Below are positions 17,728 to 26,607 of a DNA stretch of 64,000 nt, piece by piece. Made by a program: the position numbers and the translations under genes. Under the pieces are notes generated by a model. That model saw only the letters and a list, made by a program, of their open reading frames with translations. It searched no databases and had not been told where the DNA came from. Every line of letters starts with the position of its first letter. Positions within the stretch are counted from its first letter, which is position 1. This stretch comes from VXYL01 sp965116345 (GTDB lineage: Bacteria > Pseudomonadota > Gammaproteobacteria > Pseudomonadales > Azotimanducaceae): assembly GCA_965116345.1 (NCBI GenBank), contig OZ220680.1, positions 744,001 through 808,000 on the forward strand, written 5' to 3'.

Positions 17728-18800
17728 ATGGCGGACGTGCTGGACAGGGGGGACGTGGTGGTCGGCGAGGTCGAGGTCCGACCGGTCCGCGCGGACGAGC
17801 GGCGGCGGTGGGACGCGCTGGTGGACGAGCACCACTACCTTGGGTTCCGGCAGTTCGCGGGCCGCGGCGTCCGCCACGTCGCGGTGTGGCGCGTCCACTG
17901 GCTGGCGCTTCTCGGCTGGCAGTCGGGGGCGTTCAAGTGCGGGCCGCGCGACCGCTGGCTGGGCTGGCATGCGTCGGTGCAGTTCCGGCGTCTGCACTTG
18001 ATCGGCAACAACACGCGCTTCCTGGTGCTGCCGGAGGCGTCGGGGATCGCGAACCTGGCGTCGCGGGCGCTGTCGCGCAGCCTGCGGCGGCTGAGCGCGG
18101 ACTGGGAGGCCGCGCACGGCCATCCCCTGGAGCTCGCCGAGACGTTCGTGGACCCGTCGCGGTTCCGGGGCACGTGCTACGCGGCGTCGAACTGGACGCG
18201 GGTGGGGCACACCAGGGGCTTCGCGCGGCACAGCGGGTCGTACACGGACCCGCACGGATCGCCGAAGGAGATGTTCGTGCGGCCGCTGCGGCGCGACGCG
18301 CGCCGGCGGCTCGCGGATCCGGCGGACCGCGCCGAGTGGACGTGCCGCGCGACGCCGGTGCGCTACGCGCCGGCTCAGCTGCGCTCGCTGCGCGAGGTGT
18401 TCGCGGCGCTGCCGGACAGCCGCCGCGGACAGGGCCGCAAGCACGCGCTGCCGACGGTGCTTTCCGTGTGCGCGCTGGCGCGGCTGGCGGGGCTGTCGGG
18501 GCCGGTGGCGGCGGCGCAGTACGCCGCCGGCCTGAGCGTGAGGGAACTGCGCGCGCTGGGCGCGTGGCGCAGCGCCGCCGGCGAGTGGAAGGCGCCGTCG
18601 GCGGCGACCATCTGCCGGGTGATGGCGAACACCGATCCCGACGCCCTGGAGGAGGCGCTGCGCGAGTGGGCCGCGCCGCGTCTCGCCGAGGACGCCGACC
18701 AGCCGGCGCTGGCGGCGGACGGCAAGCGCATCTGCGGCGCCAACCGCAACACGCCCGACGGACCCTGGGCCGTCGCGCAGAACAGCCGCCCGACGACCGG
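17728..18800 (+). pseudogene. DruA-domain (DUF4338) protein fused to ISAs1-family transposase N-terminus, truncated
   Basis: The start ATG at 17728 gives MADVLDRGDVVVGEVEVRPV. Residues about 10-210 match the DUF4338/DruA domain: HHYLGFRQFAGRGVRHVAVW, RDRWLGWHA, LIGNNTRFLVLPEASGIANL, ELAETFVDPSRFRGTCYAAS. DruA is the namesake domain of the Druantia defence system and also occurs fused to transposases. Residues about 225-340 match the DDE_Tnp_1-associated N-terminal domain of ISAs1 transposases (LREVFAALPDSRRGQGRKHA, SAATICRVMANTDPDALEEA). The ISAs1 catalytic core should begin with the first Asp motif LAADGKRICGANRN, but homology ends about 20 codons later. The sequence then runs into an integrase remnant in another frame. 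The transposase catalytic domain is therefore missing and this copy cannot be an active transposase. Confidence 0.8.
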
Positions 18801-18805
18801 CGCGA

Positions 18806-19223
18806 CCGGTCGCACCTCACGGGCACCGCCGCCGAGGGCATGAAGTTCGCCGGCCGGGACGGCGTGGTCTACACCGTTGTCGGAAAGGGCGGGCTGGTCC
18901 GCGAGGTGCTGCTGCCGCGCCGCCTGGCGGAGCGCCTCGAGGAGCGGCGGCTGGACGCCCCGGAGCGCGTCCTCGACCGCGGCGTCCGCTACCTGCAGCG
19001 TTACGACGTTGGCGGCGGGCACGCCTTCAGCGTGTCGTTCTCACGCGCCAGCATCGAGGTGCTGGGCAAGAGCAAGAGCGCCCATAGTCTGAGGCACAGC
19101 TATGCCCAACAGCGGATGCGGGTACTCATGCACCACGCGGAATACCACCTCGCGCTCGCCATCGTCGCCGAGGAGTTGGGCCACTTCAGAATCCAGTTTA
19201 CCGAGGCGACCTATCTGCGCTGA
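18806..19223 (+). pseudogene. Tyrosine integrase C-terminal remnant
   Basis: About 135 codons of a tyrosine recombinase catalytic domain without its N-terminal domain or first Arg box. Visible are VVYTVVGKGGLVREVLLPRR (beta-strand Lys region), HSLRHSYAQQRM (HxLRH box), EELGHFRIQFTEATYLR (second His region and the terminal Tyr). It is joined at about 18,800 to the truncated DruA-ISAs1 gene, implying deletion or insertion between two mobile elements. The ATG at 18840 could in principle initiate a 127-aa fragment. It is likely non-functional. Confidence 0.75.
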
Positions 19224-19437
19224 GCAAAGATCCCCGGGGTGCTCCACCCAGGCCGTGGGCAGTCGCCCGGCACGTCCTTCCTCCCTTCCGGTGAACGGAA
19301 TCCCCCCAGCATGACGGAGGTGCTCGGCCGGCAACCCGGCTGCGCCGGGTCCTGCACTGCGTTGCGGCCCTGCGGGTGCCCGGCCTGCGCGCGCCCGTCC
19401 GACTTCGGGGCATTCCATTCAATGCCGGAGTCGCAGC

Positions 19438-19686
19438 ATGACCATCACCACCAGCACACCCGACTGCAACCACTGCCGCCGCCGTCCCGCCGCGCCCGAC
19501 CGGAAGCGGTGTCGGCCGTGTCTGGAGAAGGCCGCCTCCAACTCGCGCAAGCGCTACGCCAGGCTCGCCGCCAAGGCCGCCTGCACGAGATGCGGACGGC
19601 GCCGCGTCTCGCCCGGGCAGGCCGACGGCATCCCCGGCGCGCCTGCCCGCGGCGTCCGTCAGTTCCCCGGCGCGCCCGTCACGTAG
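19438..19686 (+). CDS. Small zinc-ribbon protein, probably C-terminally truncated
   Basis: An 82-codon frame starting MTITTSTPDCNHCRRRPAAP. The Cys pattern is CNHC, CRPC and CTRC, separated by basic helices (ASNSRKRYARLAAKAA), like the zinc-ribbon protein at 4341-4874. After CGRRRVSPGQ the sequence becomes low-complexity Pro/Gly and overlaps the end of the integrase fragment on the other strand. The last Cys pair expected for a second ribbon is absent, so the gene is likely cut by the mobile-element junction. Its position convergent to an integrase repeats the arrangement at 4341-5843. Confidence 0.5.
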   Translation: MTITTSTPDCNHCRRRPAAPDRKRCRPCLEKAASNSRKRYARLAAKAACTRCGRRRVSPGQADGIPGAPARGVRQFPGAPVT

Positions 19687-20175
19687 TCGCTCCACGCCTG
19701 CATGACCGGACGCCGCTTCTCGAGCAGGTCGTCGCGCGCGTAGGCGGCCACCGTCTTCGGCCCTTCCACATGCGCCAGCGCGAACTCCGAGAGCAGTTCG
19801 TCCACGCCCTCGTTCCGCGCCCAGTCCTTGAAGCTCGACCGGAAGCCGTGGGCCGTCGTCCCGATCCGCGCCGCCGACAGATTGTCGGCGAGCATGGTCC
19901 CCCGCATCGCGGCGCCCTTCGGGTTGGGAAACGCCAACTTGCCCGTGGACCGGCGGCGCGCTTCATCCAGCACCCCCCGCGCTCCGGTCGACAGCGGCAC
20001 CCGGTGCTCGCGGGCGCGCTTCATGTGCTCCGCGGGCACCGTCCACACCGCCGCGTCGAGGTCGGACTCGTCCCAGGTCGCCCGGCGCACCTCGGCGCCG
20101 CGCGCCGCCGTCAGCGCGACGAACCGGATCGCCAGCTGCACCGCGGGCTTGATGTGCGGGTGCCCGTCCACCTTG
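19659..20175 (-). pseudogene. P4-type integrase C-terminal remnant
   Basis: About 170 codons of the catalytic domain of a P4/CP4-like tyrosine integrase: QLAIRFVALTAARGAEVRRA with the first Arg region, MKRAREHRVPLSTGARGVLD, TAHGFRSSFKDWA (HxFRS box), FALAHVEGPKTVAAYARDDL (second His and catalytic Tyr) and EKRRPVMQAWSDYV at the end. The N-terminal arm- and core-binding domains are missing. Upstream of HPHIKPAVQ the frame turns into unrelated sequence and meets the next plus-strand gene. The open frame continues to 20309 but that part is not integrase. A 17-bp palindrome, GTCGGCCGACGGCCGAC (20188-20204), lies just outside the breakpoint. Confidence 0.78.
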
Positions 20176-20250
20176 ATAACTGCGGTTGTCGGCCGACGGC
20201 CGACTCCGGCCCGGTTGCCTTGCACGAAGCGTGTCCGACACACTAATCGG

Positions 20251-21213
20251 ATGAAGTTCGCCGTCCTCCAGTTCTTCAGTTGGCCAGGTCGCCGTGTGCC
20301 CTTGGGCACGGTCTACCAACGTGCCCTCGACCGCATCCGGATCATGGACCGGTCCGGTTACGACGCCGTGTGGCTGGCCGAACACCATTTCTCCACCTAC
20401 AGCGTCTGCCCGTCGGTGCACATCATGGGCATGCACGCCGCCGACATCACCGAGAAAATCCGCATCGGCACCGGGGTCAGCCTCGCAGCGTTCTACCACC
20501 CGCTGCGCCTGGCCGAGGAGGTCGCCCTGCTCGACAATCTGTCCGGCGGTCGCGTCAACTGGGGCGCCGGAAGGGGATTCGACGCCACCGAGATGCGCGT
20601 CTTCGGCGTGGAGCCGGCAGACTCCTACGCCCGTTTCCGCGAGAACGTCGACATCGTTCAGCAGGCGTGGGCGTGCGAACGGCTAACCTACGAAGGCCGG
20701 TTCCACACGTTCAGAGACGTCGAGGTCCTACCCAAGCCCCTGCAGAATCCGCTGCCGAGTTGGATCGGGGTAAGTTCGCCCGACGCCATCGACTGGGCCG
20801 CAAGCCAAGGGTACGCGATCCTGATGGATCCGCACTCGACCCATGCCGAGATCGGTCGCAAGTACAACGCCTACCTCGACCGGCTCGCTACCGGAGGATT
20901 CGCGGACCACGCCGACATCCCCATGGCGCGGCTCGTCGCCATCGCGCCCACCGATGCGGCGGCCGAGGCCGTTGCACGCGAGGGCGCGCGCTGGACGGTC
21001 GAATCCTACGCCGGCGTCCGCGACAGTGCCTCCAAGCAGGAGCGCATAGAGCGCTACGTCAACGAGATCATCATCCACGGCTCGCCGCCCAAGGTGGTCG
21101 ATCAGCTCAAGCAGCTCGAGGAGGAAGTGCCCCTCGGCTACCTGCTGGCGTCGATCCTCAGTCACCAGACGTTTCTGCTGCTGACCGACGAGGTCATGCC
21201 GAGGATGCGGTGA
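20251..21213 (+). CDS. Luciferase-like (LLM class) flavin-dependent monooxygenase
   Basis: A 320-aa TIM-barrel oxidoreductase of the bacterial luciferase superfamily using FMNH2 or F420H2. The start at 20251 gives MKFAVLQFFSWPG. Family signatures are GYDAVWLAEHHFSTYSVCPS, IRIGTGVSLAAFYHPLRLAE, LSGGRVNWGAGRGFDATEM and PSWIGVSSPDAIDWAASQGY. The EHHF motif and the early PLRLAEEVALLDNLSGGR are typical of the LuxA-like FMN group rather than F420 reductases. The stop is 2 nt before the aromatic hydroxylase ATG, so the two are tightly linked and probably co-transcribed. Substrate unknown. Confidence 0.88.
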   Translation: MKFAVLQFFSWPGRRVPLGTVYQRALDRIRIMDRSGYDAVWLAEHHFSTYSVCPSVHIMGMHAADITEKIRIGTGVSLAAFYHPLRLAEEVALLDNLSGGRVNWGAGRGFDATEMRVFGVEPADSYARFRENVDIVQQAWACERLTYEGRFHTFRDVEVLPKPLQNPLPSWIGVSSPDAIDWAASQGYAILMDPHSTHAEIGRKYNAYLDRLATGGFADHADIPMARLVAIAPTDAAAEAVAREGARWTVESYAGVRDSASKQERIERYVNEIIIHGSPPKVVDQLKQLEEEVPLGYLLASILSHQTFLLLTDEVMPRMR

Positions 21214-21214
21214 A

Positions 21215-22447
21215 ATGGAACCCGTGAACAGCAACCCGGCTGCCGACCCGGAGCCCCGCACCTCGCTCCTCATCGAGCTTCTCGGCGACCGGCCGGGTGC
21301 CCTCGAGGCGGCCCTCAAGCCTTTCGCCCGTCACGGGGTCAGTCTCACCCACATCGAGTCCCGGCCCCGGCGTGCGCGTACCTTCGACTTCTACGTCGAC
21401 TGCGACGGCGAGAGCGCCGACGCCGCCATGAAGGCCGTCATCGCCGAGCTGCGCGATGCCGCTGTCGGTGTCGTGGTCCTCGACCACAAGGACGTGCCCT
21501 GGTTCCCCAGGCACGTTGCCGAACTCGACCGCATCGCCAACAACACCCTCGATGCGGGCGACGCGCTCGAGGCCGACCACCCGGGCTTCGCCGATCCGAC
21601 CTACCGGGACCGCCGCGCCATGGTGGACCGTCTGGCGCGCGGCTATCGTCACGGCGGCGAGTTCCCCGTCGTCGACTACACCGATGCCGAAAACGCGACG
21701 TGGCGCGAAGTGTACGAGCGCCTGGCGACTCTTCGGCGCCGGTACGGCTGCTCGGAATACCAGCGAGCGCTGACCGACCTCGAACGACACGGCGCATTCG
21801 GCTGCGACGGCATTCCCCAGGGCCGCGAGGTCAGCGCCTTCCTGGAGTCGCGCACGGGTTTCCGGCTGCGCCCCGTCGCCGGTTTGCTGAGTCCGCGGGA
21901 CTTCCTCAACGGCCTCGCGTTCCGCGTCTTCTTCTCGACCCAATACATCCGCCACGCGTCGAAGCCCTTGTACACGCCGGAACCCGACGTCTGCCACGAA
22001 TTGCTCGGCCACGCACCGATGTTCGCCGATGCGGCGTTTGCGGATCTCTCCCAGGAAATCGGCCTCGCGAGCCTCGGCGCCGGCGATGACGACATCGAGC
22101 GCCTGGCGCGTTGCTATTGGCACTCCATCGAGTTCGGCCTGGTCCAGGAAGGCGGCGAGCGCAAGGCCTACGGTGCCGGACTGCTGTCGAGCTTCGGCGA
22201 ACTCGAACACGCCTGCGCGGCGACTACCCCCGCCGGGTTCGCCGGTTGGGATCCCGACACCGCCGCCAGGCAGGCCTATCCCGTGACGGAATACCAGCCC
22301 ATCTACTTCGTGGCCGAGTCGCTACAGGACGCCAAGGTCCGGATGCGCACCTACTGCGAGTCCCTGCCGCGCCCGTTCTACGCTCGCTACAACCCCGCCA
22401 CCGACAGCATCTGGGTGGACCGCGCGGTCCGCCGCCATACGGCTTGA
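21215..22447 (+). CDS. phhA: Phenylalanine 4-hydroxylase with N-terminal ACT regulatory domain
   Basis: A 410-aa pterin-dependent, non-heme iron aromatic amino acid hydroxylase converting Phe to Tyr. Residues about 15-85 are an ACT domain (TSLLIELLGDRPGALEAALK, THIESRPRRARTFDFYVDC). The catalytic domain follows, with PDVCHELLGHAPMF supplying iron ligands His261 and His266, and Glu306 in YWHSIEFGLVQE. Other motifs are FRLRPVAGLLSPRDFLNGLA, FFSTQYIRHASKPLYTPEPD and EYQPIYFVAESL. Most bacterial enzymes are about 260-300 aa and lack the ACT domain; this copy has the animal-like layout. No pterin-cofactor gene is adjacent. The gene starts 2 nt after the luciferase-like gene and is followed by an epimerase-like gene 14 nt later. 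Confidence 0.92.
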   Translation: MEPVNSNPAADPEPRTSLLIELLGDRPGALEAALKPFARHGVSLTHIESRPRRARTFDFYVDCDGESADAAMKAVIAELRDAAVGVVVLDHKDVPWFPRHVAELDRIANNTLDAGDALEADHPGFADPTYRDRRAMVDRLARGYRHGGEFPVVDYTDAENATWREVYERLATLRRRYGCSEYQRALTDLERHGAFGCDGIPQGREVSAFLESRTGFRLRPVAGLLSPRDFLNGLAFRVFFSTQYIRHASKPLYTPEPDVCHELLGHAPMFADAAFADLSQEIGLASLGAGDDDIERLARCYWHSIEFGLVQEGGERKAYGAGLLSSFGELEHACAATTPAGFAGWDPDTAARQAYPVTEYQPIYFVAESLQDAKVRMRTYCESLPRPFYARYNPATDSIWVDRAVRRHTA

Positions 22448-22460
22448 CGAAAGGAAACCC

Positions 22461-22913
22461 ATGACAACGACCACGTCCAACGAACCCATCGGTCGGTTCG
22501 ATCACATCGGCATCGCGGTGCACAGCATCGACAAGGCCCGCGGCTTCTTCGAAGACACCCTGGGGGCCAAGCACCGGCGCACGGCCGTGCACCAATCGGG
22601 CGACTTCCGCATCGCGCTGTTCGACCTCCACGACTTCTGCATCGAGCTCCTGGAGCCGGTCAATCCCGAAGGCTTCCTCGCCAAGTTCCTGGAGAAGCGC
22701 GGTGAAGGATTCCACCACCTCACCCTGCAGACGCCGGACCTCGAGCGGAAGGTGGACGCCATGGAGGAGGCCGGCGTCCGGGTCGTCGACAAGAGTTTCG
22801 ATGATCCCTCGTCCATCGACGCGTTCATTTCGCCGAAGAGCGCCCACGGCCTCCTGATCCAGCTGGGCCAGACCCCGGGTCCGCTGAACAATCCGCCTTA
22901 TTGGACCCCGTAG
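22461..22913 (+). CDS. VOC-fold protein, methylmalonyl-CoA epimerase-like
   Basis: A 150-aa vicinal-oxygen-chelate protein with the methylmalonyl-CoA epimerase pattern: FDHIGIAVHSIDKARGFFED with the metal-binding His, FCIELLEPVNPEGFLAKFLE, GEGFHHLTLQTPDLERKVDA with the second His, and a C-terminal GLLIQLGQ. It starts after AAAGGAAACCC. Epimerases interconvert (2S)- and (2R)-methylmalonyl-CoA after propionyl-CoA carboxylation, and carboxylase genes follow directly, which supports the assignment. Another VOC enzyme, such as a ring-cleavage or glyoxalase relative, remains possible given the aromatic hydroxylase upstream. Confidence 0.7.
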   Translation: MTTTTSNEPIGRFDHIGIAVHSIDKARGFFEDTLGAKHRRTAVHQSGDFRIALFDLHDFCIELLEPVNPEGFLAKFLEKRGEGFHHLTLQTPDLERKVDAMEEAGVRVVDKSFDDPSSIDAFISPKSAHGLLIQLGQTPGPLNNPPYWTP

Positions 22914-22992
22914 CGCGCTTGCGGGCGCGATGCGTGGTGGCCGCGCCGATCGACCCGAAGCCGTTCGCTGCACAACCACGTGCGACACAACC

Positions 22993-23020
22993 ACGGGCGA
23001 CCAAAAAGGGTCGCGCCTAC
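22993..23020. repeat. Half-copy of GTAGGGGCGAC repeat
   Basis: The 28 bases at 22993-23020 match, with three differences, the right arm of the inverted repeat at 46330-46394 (ACGGGCGACC, AGGGTCGC, CTAC). They lie in the 190-nt gap before the first carboxylase gene. Just upstream CACAACCACG is directly repeated. Confidence 0.6.
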
Positions 23021-23103
23021 GGGTACGGTCCCATTGCGGTAAGGTTGCGGGCTGGTCCGCGCAGAAGCCAGAAGACCACGGCGATGGCTAGGTCGAGCAA
23101 ACC

Positions 23104-26100
23104 ATGAAGCTCCTGGTGGCGAACCGGGGCGAGATCGCGATCCGCATCATGCGGGCGGCGGCGGAACTCGACATCGCCACGGTGGCCGTGGCGCCGCGCG
23201 ACGACGCTGGCGCCCTGCACACCGGCAAGGCGGGCGAGGCCGTCACCCTCGACGGTCGCGGCACCGCCGCGTACCTGGACGTCGGGCAGATCGTCGCCGT
23301 TGCGCAGGACACCGGCTGCGATGCCGTTCATCCCGGCTACGGCTTCCTGGCGGAGAACGCCGAACTAGCCGCGCGGTGCGTCGAATCTGGATTGACCTTC
23401 GTCGGACCGCGCGAGGATACCTTGCGATTGTTCGGCGACAAGGCCCAGGCCCGAACGGCGGCGGCCGCGGCCGGCGTGCCGGTGATCCGCGGCATCGACC
23501 ATGCGGTGTCCGTCGAGGAGGCAATGGCGTTCTTCGACGGACTCGACGAGGGTCGCGGCATGATGATCAAGGCGGTCGGCGGCGGTGGCGGTCGCGGCTC
23601 GCGCCGGGTGGACAGCGCGGGCGATGTGGCAGGCACCTACGAACGCTGCCGTGCCGAAGCCCAAGCCGCGTTCGGCAACGGCGCCGTCTATGTCGAGGAG
23701 TTCATCCCGCGGGCACGCCATGTGGAGGTCCAGATTCTCGGCGATGCGCTTGGCTCGGTTGTGCATCTCGGCGAGCGCGAGTGCAGCGTGCAACGGCAGT
23801 TCCAGAAGATCATCGAGGTGGCGCCCGCCCCCGGGCTCGACGACGACCTGCGTAGCCGGATCATCGACGCCGCCGTGCATTTCGCCACCAGCGTCGGCTA
23901 CTGCAACGCCGGGACGTTCGAGTTCCTGGTCGACGTCTCCGGTGGCCACGCCGGCGAGCCATTCGCCTTTATCGAGGCCAACGCCCGGCTGCAGGTGGAA
24001 CACACCGTGACCGAGGAGGTCACCGGCGTGGACATCGTCAAAGCGCAACTCGGTCTGGCCGGCGGCGCGACCCTCGCCGACCTCGGGCTCTACAAGGCCG
24101 TCGCCCCACGCGGCTACGCCATCCAGGCCCGGGTGTGCATGGAGTCCGTGCGTGAAGACGGCGCCATCCTGCCGACCAGCGGCACGCTTACCGCGTACGA
24201 GGCCCCGAGTGGGCCAGGCGTGCGCACCGACGGTTTCGGCTACGCGGGCTACGAGACCAGCCTGTCCTTCGATTCGCTGCTCGCCAAGGTGGTCGGACAC
24301 GCGCCGTCGACCGACTTCAACGATGCCGTCGCGCGGACCTCGCGCGCCTTGGCGGAGTTCCGCATCGAGGGCGTCGACACCAACATCGACTTCCTGCAGA
24401 CCATCCTCGCCCACCCGGACTTCGCCGCCGGCAACATCCACACCCGCTTCGTCGACGAGCACATCGCCGACCTCGGCGCCGCTCGGCCCCGGCGCCGCTT
24501 CGTCACCCCCAGCGGCCACGACGCTCCCGAGTCGGGGGACGGCTTCGCCGGCGCACGGGTCGAGGATGCCCAGGATCCCCTGGCTCTCTTCGATCACGAC
24601 ACGCGGGTAAAGGCCCGGGAAGACGATGCCGACAACCTCGCGCCGACCGGCCCAATCACCTTGCCGGCGCCGGTGCCGGGCACGGTCGTCGCGATCCATG
24701 CAGCCGTCGGCGACCAGGTCCTTGCCGGGCAACCGATCCTGACGATCAACTCCCTGGAACTCGACCACGTCGTCCGCGGGGAGCGGAGCTTCACGGTGGA
24801 TGCCGTGCTGGTCGCCAAGGGCGATGCCGTCCGCGAGGGTGGTCCGCTGTTGCTGGTCACGGCGTCCGATGCCGAAGGCCGCTGGAACGAGCCGAAGCCA
24901 CGGTTGGAACCGGACGCCCGCCGCAGCGACCTCGCGCTCCTGGACCAGCGACGAACCTACGCCGAGGACGACTTCCGCGCCGAGAAGATCGCCTCGAGGC
25001 GGCATGCCAGAGGGCAGCGCAGTCCGCGCGAGAACATCGAGCACCTCATGGACGGCACGTTCAGGGAGTACGGTCCCCTGGTCACCGCGGCGAGTTGGCA
25101 GAAGCAGGAGTGGCTGCGCGAGACCACCCAGGCCGACGGCCTGGTCATGGGCATCGGCCACATCAACGGCGACCAGTTCGACGACGACCGATCCCGCGCC
25201 GTCGCGGTGCACTACGACTACATGGTCGTCGCCGGCACCCAGGGTGGTCGCGGACACTACAAGCAGGACCGAATCTACGAACTCGCCGGTCGGTACCGAC
25301 TACCCCTCGTGCTGTTCGCGGAGGGTGGCGGCGGCCGGCCCGGCATCAGCGGCGGCGAACGGGCCGTGGCCAGGGACATCGCGGTGGAAGCCGGCCTGCG
25401 CAAACCCGGCGACCGCCCGCCGCCTTCCCGTGCCACCGCGGTCGATGTCGCGGGGCGCGGCGGCGGCGGCGTGCCGGTGGACTCCTACACGTTCACCAAG
25501 CTCTGCGAACTCAGCGGTCTGGTGCCGTTGGTGGGCGTCAACTCCGGGCGCTGTTTCGCCGGCAACACGGTGATGCTGGCGTCCTGCGACGTGATCATCG
25601 CCGCGGAGAACTCGACCATCGGCCTCGGCGGACCCGCCATGATCGAGGGCGGGGGGCTCGGCATCTATACGCCCGAGGAAGTGGGTCCCATGTCGTTCCA
25701 GGTGCCCAACGGCGTGGTCGACATCCTCGTCAAGGACGATGAGGCGGCCATCGAGACGACCAAGAAATACCTGTCCTATTTCCAGGGTGCCGTTCAACGA
25801 TGGGACTTCCGGGATCAACGCGGGTTGCGCCACATCGTCCCGGAGAATCGCAACGAAACCTACGACATGCGGGAAGTAGTCCGGACGCTGGCGGACGAGG
25901 ACTCGATCCTCGAGATCCGCGCAGCCTTCGGCGTCGGACTGATCACGGCGTTCATCCGCGTGGAAGGCAAGCCGCTGGGGCTGATCGCCAACAACCCGCG
26001 GCATCTCTCCGGCGCCATCGACAGCGACGCCGCCGACAAGGGTGCCCGTTTCCTGCAGTTGTGCGACACGTTCGACATCCCGGTGCTGTCGCTGATGGAC

Positions 26101-26577
26101 TGCCCGGGCATCATGCCCGGACCGGAGTACGAACGCGCCGCGCTGCTGCGCCATTGCGGGCGGCTGTTCGTCACCGGGGCGAACATGACCACGCCGATGT
26201 TCGGGATCGTGCTCCGCAAGGCCTACGGCATGGGGGTCCGAGCCATGTGCGGCGGCAGCTCGCTCGAACCCTTCTTCACGGTCGCCTGGCCCACCGCCGA
26301 GTTCGCCGACATGACAATCGACGGGCGGGTCAAGCTGATGTTCGGCGAAGAACTGGACGCGGTCGAGGATCCCGACGAGCGCCAGGCCATCTACGAGCGT
26401 CTCCTGGACGCCCACGTCGATCGAGCCCGCGCCGTCAGTTCAGGCGGCACCAACTACGGGGTCGACGACGTCATCGACCCGGCGGATACCCGCGCCTGGA
26501 TAGCACAGGGGCTGCGGAGCATCCCCGCACCCTCACGGGACCGGCCGAAGAAGCGGCCCAACATCGACACCTGGTAG
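23104..26577 (+). CDS. Single-chain acyl-CoA carboxylase (BC-BCCP-CT), biotinylation Lys replaced by Glu
   Basis: A 1,157-aa carboxylase with the layout of long-chain acyl-CoA carboxylases (LCC): biotin carboxylase about 1-455, biotin carrier about 520-595, carboxyltransferase about 620-1157. The BC domain looks intact: HPGYGFLAEN, ATP-grasp MIKAVGGGGGRGSRRV, QFQKIIEVAPAPG, GTFEFL, and NARLQVEHTVTEE with Q297-V298-E299. The CT domain keeps AEGGGGRPG (740-747) and FGIVLRKAYGMG. In the carrier domain the expected EAMKM is NSLELDH, with Glu552 at the biotinyl-Lys position, so this chain cannot be biotinylated there. A near-identical-architecture paralog begins 30 nt downstream with a normal EAMKL but degenerate BC and CT sites. 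I infer that this is the catalytic chain of a heteromeric carboxylase. Substrate (propionyl-, acetyl- or longer acyl-CoA) is not decidable. Confidence 0.9.
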   Translation: MKLLVANRGEIAIRIMRAAAELDIATVAVAPRDDAGALHTGKAGEAVTLDGRGTAAYLDVGQIVAVAQDTGCDAVHPGYGFLAENAELAARCVESGLTFVGPREDTLRLFGDKAQARTAAAAAGVPVIRGIDHAVSVEEAMAFFDGLDEGRGMMIKAVGGGGGRGSRRVDSAGDVAGTYERCRAEAQAAFGNGAVYVEEFIPRARHVEVQILGDALGSVVHLGERECSVQRQFQKIIEVAPAPGLDDDLRSRIIDAAVHFATSVGYCNAGTFEFLVDVSGGHAGEPFAFIEANARLQVEHTVTEEVTGVDIVKAQLGLAGGATLADLGLYKAVAPRGYAIQARVCMESVREDGAILPTSGTLTAYEAPSGPGVRTDGFGYAGYETSLSFDSLLAKVVGHAPSTDFNDAVARTSRALAEFRIEGVDTNIDFLQTILAHPDFAAGNIHTRFVDEHIADLGAARPRRRFVTPSGHDAPESGDGFAGARVEDAQDPLALFDHDTRVKAREDDADNLAPTGPITLPAPVPGTVVAIHAAVGDQVLAGQPILTINSLELDHVVRGERSFTVDAVLVAKGDAVREGGPLLLVTASDAEGRWNEPKPRLEPDARRSDLALLDQRRTYAEDDFRAEKIASRRHARGQRSPRENIEHLMDGTFREYGPLVTAASWQKQEWLRETTQADGLVMGIGHINGDQFDDDRSRAVAVHYDYMVVAGTQGGRGHYKQDRIYELAGRYRLPLVLFAEGGGGRPGISGGERAVARDIAVEAGLRKPGDRPPPSRATAVDVAGRGGGGVPVDSYTFTKLCELSGLVPLVGVNSGRCFAGNTVMLASCDVIIAAENSTIGLGGPAMIEGGGLGIYTPEEVGPMSFQVPNGVVDILVKDDEAAIETTKKYLSYFQGAVQRWDFRDQRGLRHIVPENRNETYDMREVVRTLADEDSILEIRAAFGVGLITAFIRVEGKPLGLIANNPRHLSGAIDSDAADKGARFLQLCDTFDIPVLSLMDCPGIMPGPEYERAALLRHCGRLFVTGANMTTPMFGIVLRKAYGMGVRAMCGGSSLEPFFTVAWPTAEFADMTIDGRVKLMFGEELDAVEDPDERQAIYERLLDAHVDRARAVSSGGTNYGVDDVIDPADTRAWIAQGLRSIPAPSRDRPKKRPNIDTW

Positions 26578-26607
26578 CGGAACCGTGCGGACAAGGGAAG
26601 AACCAAG

